From positions 21,965,648 to 22,029,647 of the forward strand of contig OY986967.1 in assembly GCA_963920575.1 (NCBI GenBank): a stretch of DNA of 64,000 nt, given 5' to 3'. Positions within the stretch are counted from its first letter, which is position 1. Every line of letters starts with the position of its first letter. The DNA is from Narthecium ossifragum. Lineage: Eukaryota > Streptophyta > Magnoliopsida > Dioscoreales > Nartheciaceae. The notes under the pieces were generated by a model. That model did no database searches and had not been told where the DNA came from. It was given only the letters and a program-made list of their open reading frames with translations. Shown one piece after another: positions 58,740 to 64,000 of the stretch. The translations under genes and the position numbers were made by a program.

Positions 58740-60125
58740 CACGCCCCGACCCAGAAAACCCATCCGGTCCGGAGCGTGAGGTTTCTAATACCTAAAATCA
58801 AACGGCGAGAGCCTCCTCTATAAATTTCACTTTAAATCGTGATGTAGAGTTACAATATTTACAATTGATTTGAATTATTCTATCAAGTAATAATACAATA
58901 ACGAACTGAAAAAAAAAACTCAATTAGCACTTAGATAATACAATAATGATACCAGTTCTCTAAGTACAACAATCTCTATCAATTTACATCAATTTGGAGT
59001 ACAAGTATATTTCTCCTCAAAGTTACAAATTATACATCCATTTAAAATACATGTACAATTTAAAGCTGTACATGAATTAAATTGAGATAAGCTTGATGCT
59101 TCGCCTAGCCCACGTGTTGTTTCGGCATATTGTTGCATGCTCCTATTTCTATATTCATGTGCCTGAGCACTGCATGCTAGGACGTGAGAGAATAGGGGTT
59201 TCGTCGATCCGAGGGCTCGGGCAGCTCGGATCTAGCCTTAGGACCGAGGCTGGGTAGCACAGTTTATGGCTCGATTACTATGTTAGATCTTTGAACTTCT
59301 CGAGAATAATATCTAGTTGTCTATAATTATATTGTTATTGAGATTTAGAGGTCATGTCGGTTCTCCAATGCCAAGTGCTAAAGATGGTTGTCGATGTTCC
59401 TGACGTGTGTCCCCGGGCAGTGGTTTCATATTGGGTAAGGGTGTTCCTACCTCAGTTCTGGTTTTGGTTTCTCCCAGCGTGATGGTGACAGTCCCCTCAT
59501 CAGATAGTTACGGTGTCGGAGGTGGTTCTTCCCCTGGCGGTGCGCGAGGTTGAGGAATCGTCATCAGCTTCCAGACAAAGCACCCCTTGGCATCCTTTAG
59601 ACTTAGGTGAAGAAATGACATGGTTGTTGTTTTCCTCCCTTTTAATGTGACGTATAGTAGAACCATACTGAGCTTTGCTGTTCACTCCTACCCGGGCTGC
59701 GTTTTGCAGGTGCAGGCACTAGCTCATCCTTTAAAGTTCCAGTTGGACTAGCTCTTGGCGGCGCGATGACTTCCGGAGGCACTTTAGGTTACTATGGGAT
59801 ACCAGCTGTACCTTTTGCATATTTTCTTATATATAGACATCCTTCGAGGATTTGTTAAATGTATAATTTTTCTCTTTGAAGAATTTTCGAATAGATCCGT
59901 ACATGATGTCCAAACTATACAACTCTGATGTTAAATCAATAGAATCATATTTCTTCTATCCTTAAGTTTAAATTGCTAGCAGTTTGTTAGAATTACAGTT
60001 TTGTCATTGGAAGTCAATTGTTTAAATTAACTCTGAATTCCGCAATGTATCGCGCCAGATTGGATGTGAATAGTAGTAGGTCCCCTCACGCCCCGGTCTG
60101 GATGAGTTTTCTGTATCGGGGTGTG
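58740..60125. mobile_element. 1.39-kb inverted-repeat DNA element
   Basis: The left end is CACGCCCCGACCCAGAAAAC. The right end, inverted, is CACACCCCGATACAGAAAAC. The inverted repeat extends about 42 bases to GGGCGTGAGG or GAGCGTGAGG. No transposase. Flanks AATATATG and ACAATATG are a possible imperfect 8-bp duplication if the first C is outside. The interior is non-coding. It is inserted at the end of the copia RNase H. The superfamily is unresolved. Confidence 0.8.
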
Positions 60126-62275
60126 ACAATATGATTTTGTTTGTTGATAGACCATTATGTTTTTGAACTCATTGTACTTTGCCTTCTATTAATTTGATTA
60201 TCTGGTTGATCATCTAATTATGGCATTATTGTTTATGAGTTATAGCTAGTACAATATTAAAGCATGTCGATAGGCAACAGTTTGGCTCACTCACATGAGC
60301 AATCGCCTTTGGCGCAGTGAGTGCAAGCAGAGATGAGATAATTTTTGAACCTTGATGCTAGAACAGCGTCCTGAGCACTATATAGCATGCATAGTTTGAA
60401 TTAAGATCGCCTTAGTTGAAGCTAAGATGAGATTCTTTTATTAAAGAATCGACATGGAAAGATCCCTACCTTTCTTGAGCCTATTAGTTAAATCCAAGTG
60501 TAAAATCTTAATCTGGCGCTGATGTGAGAGCGAGCGGATAGAGGTTTTAAGTTTGACGCTTGAGAGAGATTGGCGACAAGACTAAGACTTGTATGGTGTT
60601 CTTTAGAGAGTAGACATGCGTTCTTGACTCAGATGAGCAAGACTTACTCCACCATAGCATGCACTTCATGCTGCATGTGCTAAGAGACCATTAAGAAGTA
60701 AAGAATGGATCCCTTCTTCTTTACTATGTGAGTCTTAAAGAACCTCATAAATGTTCTCTCCAATTATACCTTTTGTGACTTTTTGACTATGTCATGAAGT
60801 GATGAGTCGGTGATCGCTACTTTGGTGTATTACCTATGGGCATGATAGATTCGTTCTAATGGGACATTACTGGGAAAGCGAATTGACTCTGATCTAAATG
60901 ATATGAGGGCGAAAGAAAAGGTAGTTTGTGGAATACACTAGTTATTTGTGTTTATTGGCCGAACAATTGTGTCGTTTTGGACATAATTTTGAACACATAT
61001 ATTTGAAATGGATGATAAGCATGGTACACGGTGACGGATTGAGTAATGCTTGTTCTTTGCATCCAAAACAGTGCTTTGGGTGTAATATAGTACATTTTTT
61101 TTACATGGATGGTAAACTATTCCATTGTGGCCTTAATCGATTTCTACTTTGGTGATACCAATCGCATGGCTCATCTACCCGTATGAACTTCTAATGGAAC
61201 TGTTATCTGAGCTAGGCTCAGTCTCTTTCAAGTCCAGTCCATCATATGCGAGTGGGAGTATCTTGTAATCAGTCTCTGGCTCATCTCTTAAAAAAAACTA
61301 TAAAAAAAAACGAAAAGAAAGAGCTCATTTAGTGTTACTCAATTATTCATACATGAATGAACATGTTTGTTTGATGTTTGTGAATATGCTTGTAGATTAT
61401 AATTAATCATACTCGTCTATATGTACGCTTTCGTAGATCTTTAATAGAAAATATGTTTTACAAAATTTAATTTGTTCTTTTCAAAGTTACTTTTTCAACC
61501 TTTTGTGTTGTAACTACATTCACTTAAAAACTTGTTTATTTTGCAATTAATTTTTTCCCTCAACAATTTGTTCATTAAATTTGTGTTCGTGAATGAGCAT
61601 GTTAATATATAGTTTGGGAGCATGCATGCAGCATGCTCGTTAAGCACTCGCTAACAAACTTGAAAAATACTTGACAGAATCTTAAGCTAGACTGGACTGG
61701 CTCCATTCTTTGTGATAGAAATAGCCTGCAGCAAAGAAAGTACTTTAGTTTTTTTTTCTAGCTATTCTTAATTGAGACCTTTGTTGAACTAATAACTCCT
61801 CGCCCGTGGCCTTTAATTGCAAAGGCATATCCAACCATCAGAAGAAAACCCTCTTAATACTGGTTAACAAGCTCGGTTAATGTTGTTAAGAGTATTTTGT
61901 AATTAGAAGTTTTGTATACCACCCCAGCCTTTTGACTTAACTGAACAAAAACATAATAGTACTTGCAAACTTAATGATTATTGTATTTATTGAATAATTA
62001 TTGCATTTAGTATGACTTCTTTTCTACATATGATGTCAGAAGGTATTTGATACTAAGTAATAATCCACAGGATCATTAAAGGAAAGCTAGGTGATAAGCT
62101 TTAAGTTATCACGAGGAGAACTGGCTAACCAAGTTCTTGTTTCTGTAATTTAACAACTATGAGTGAAACTTAACATTTCACTTAGAAGGTTCCCACAGTG
62201 CGTAGTGACTATAATATAGTAATGGTTATTCTCAACCATTGGGGTATGGACTCTACACTAGCAAGTGGGTATGCA
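60126..62275 (+). other. Copia 3' untranslated region and undefined sequence
   Basis: After the inserted element, non-coding sequence continues. Purine-rich AGTGGGAGTA at 61251-61260 and GCAAGTGGGTATG at 62261-62273 both look like copia polypurine tracts. The second stands directly before the LTR at 62276. No gene is recognised. Confidence 0.45.
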
Positions 62276-63726
62276 TGTTGGCACATTGAAGGTTGAATTG
62301 AGAACCCAAACTCAGAAACATTCACCGCATTAAGATGTGGTTCTCTTGCACGTAACCGCATTAGTCCCTTGACCAGAGAGGTCTGTTTTCTTTAGTTGGA
62401 GGATCGATCATTTTGATGGCATGTCTAATCTTAGAATCTTCAAAGGAGGTTTATTGGATGATCATGATTACTTCTGAAAGTAAGTCAGATACTCAATAGA
62501 GGGATCCACTACCCTCTTGGGTTAGCATCTTGTTGAGTCGAATAATTGTTCAAGCCAATTTAATTTAGCCCAGGCCCGACAGTTTTAACAAGTGATTTTG
62601 ATTTGATCAAAGTAACTATTTCTCAGGAAAATGTTTTTTATTAGCTTGATAAGATTTAATACTCAAGGAGTGGTTCCGATGACGGGTTAAGCGGTGTTGA
62701 TTTATTACATCCTGGTTAACTTGGAACCCAATGTTTAAGTGGGGTATAAATTCGCATCTTTTATTTCGTGCTTCGGGAATTATATTTATTGCTCTTGATT
62801 AGGAACTGAATTTATCAAATAATTTCCCATAATTATTTAATTTGGAATTCCGTTCCTCCTATTATATTAATTGTGATTAATTTAATGGGGATCAATAACC
62901 CTGACATTAACCTACTGAGGCATTGTGAACCGTCAGATCAAGAGAGTACTATTTGTAGGGACATGGTTGGATGGGACAATCATATACCTAAGATTGGATC
63001 TACGTAATATTAGTGGGGTTAACCTTAACCATGATTTTTGAGGAGAGATTTGATTTGGTTTTGAAAGGATATTGTTTCAATCCTTTAGATACGGTTGTTG
63101 TATTAATCCAGTTAATTTGAGAGTATAGAATTGCATTATCTCATTGGTTTAGATATCATTGCTTTTCTTATCCTTCGTGGGTGGTTGAGATTTTTTTTAA
63201 CCATCCTAGCTAGGATATGTAGCAACGTGTATCAGATTTGGCTGTTGTAACTTCAAAACCACTCTCATGTATATCCATTAGATGGTTGTCTATATATATA
63301 GATAGAGGATTGATGGATGTACGGTTCTTTTTTTTGCTGAAAATAGTGAGTACTAATATATGACAACATGAGAGCCTATCATATACTCTCCGATATCCAA
63401 CTCCACTAATATTTAGCCTGCGAAGTTAGTAGTACGTAGATTGTGCACATCCGACGGTTCATGTCGACGTAGTGCGAGTTGGAGACCGTGGCTAGATCAG
63501 ATCGGGTTGTGAGGATCGCTTGTGACGGATTACGACAGCGGACTCCTGAGGTGAGTCTTTATATTGAAATTTCTTCCTACTGCTTATTAAATTATATCTA
63601 TTATATGCATGCGTACCGATCCACCATGTATGACATTGGAGAATACATTTTCTATTATTTTTCTATATCAGAAAAATAAATTTTTGAAATCTTCCGCTGC
63701 ACTATTCTCCTGTGAATATGCCAACA
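62276..63726 (+). repeat. Ty1/copia LTR (about 1451 bp)
   Basis: It starts TGTTGGCA and ends TGCCAACA, an exact 8-bp inverted pair of the copia TG...CA type. It is followed after one base by a primer-binding site and preceded by a polypurine-like tract. It contains a TATA-like run CTATATATATAGAT near 63290. No second copy is in the window, so the left boundary rests on the inverted ends only. Confidence 0.65.
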
Positions 63727-63727
63727 G

Positions 63728-63740
63728 TGGCATCAGAGCC
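63728..63740 (+). other. Copia primer-binding site
   Basis: TGGCATCAGAGCC follows the LTR end CCAACA after one base. It is one base different from the usual TGGTATCAGAGC matching the initiator Met tRNA. It shows the LTR is used as a 5' LTR and that an internal region begins here, running off the right edge. Confidence 0.82.
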
Positions 63741-64000
63741 AGGTCACAATCCATGCACGTATGATATGGAACAAAAGTAGATGGTATCTACACATTAGTG
63801 TGTTTGACACATTAGTGTGTTTGATCCTTATCCATGCTTGCATGGGATTTGTACCATGCATATGATAAATATTATTTAATAGGCTAATTATCATTATGGG
63901 CTCTTTAATATACATGCTTTATGGTTGTTTGCATCCGATGCAATTTATTTTACTGTTGCATGATTTGAGATGAATGGATGTTATTTACTACACCATTTGA
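63741..64000 (+). other. Start of a copia internal region
   Basis: The first 260 bases downstream of the primer-binding site. No gag frame begins before the window ends. A GTGTGTTTGACACATTAGT repeat lies at 63799-63823. Confidence 0.5.

Noticed and set aside
61264..63726. A 2.46-kb LTR starting at 61264
   Set aside because: A start at 62276 gives an exact inverted pair with the LTR end (TGTTGGCA/TGCCAACA), which the 61264 start does not.

Overview
This is nuclear DNA of a flowering plant. It holds two intact, intron-rich plant genes whose first coding exons are GC-rich while introns and flanks are AT-rich, a pattern that suggests a monocot (inference only). Everything else is dense, nested transposable elements. 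I see no bacterial operon, CRISPR array, rRNA or tRNA gene.

Left third (1-24440) is a transposon nest readable layer by layer. The oldest layer is a minus-strand L1-type LINE (17005-24437). It received a 5'-truncated LINE (17466-18415, 14-bp target duplication), a non-autonomous hAT element (21307-23785, perfect 8-bp duplication) and a minus-strand chromodomain Ty3/gypsy element (10834-17004). The gypsy element carries a solo LTR (13046-14620) of a second family inside its reverse transcriptase. Its 3' LTR is cut at 10834 by a plus-strand gypsy element whose 3' LTR is 9188-10833. Integrase and a downstream extra ORF at 1-3397 probably belong to that same element. That element is split by a CACTA transposon (4982-8984) that captured pieces of two host genes: serine carboxypeptidase-like and RNA 3'-terminal phosphate cyclase-like.

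Middle (24440-50200): a repeat-rich stretch with a tiny beta-tubulin start relic and an unexplained GC island precedes the two host genes, both on the minus strand. A MATH-BTB protein of the BPM family (28845-34026, 4 exons, 402 codons) acts as a CUL3 ubiquitin-ligase adaptor. VPS35 (35113-49592, 22 exons, 791 codons) is the core retromer subunit. Every exon junction in both models keeps the frame. VPS35 intron 3 holds a decayed gypsy integrase.

Right third (50200-64000): a MITE with TGCAATGCA repeats; a 3-kb low-complexity element with GTAACTACC repeats; a long-inverted-repeat element with a CTT/CTC core; two Ty1/copia remnants on opposite strands, one carrying a 1.4-kb inverted-repeat element; and a copia LTR (62276-63726) followed by a primer-binding site, so a further element continues past the right edge.

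The least ordinary signal is an array of paired GATCGATC octamers, always 22 bp apart and each pair able to form a hairpin. It is shared by the internal region (about 1093-1577), the LTR (9357-9725) and the solo LTR (14154-14451) of one gypsy family.
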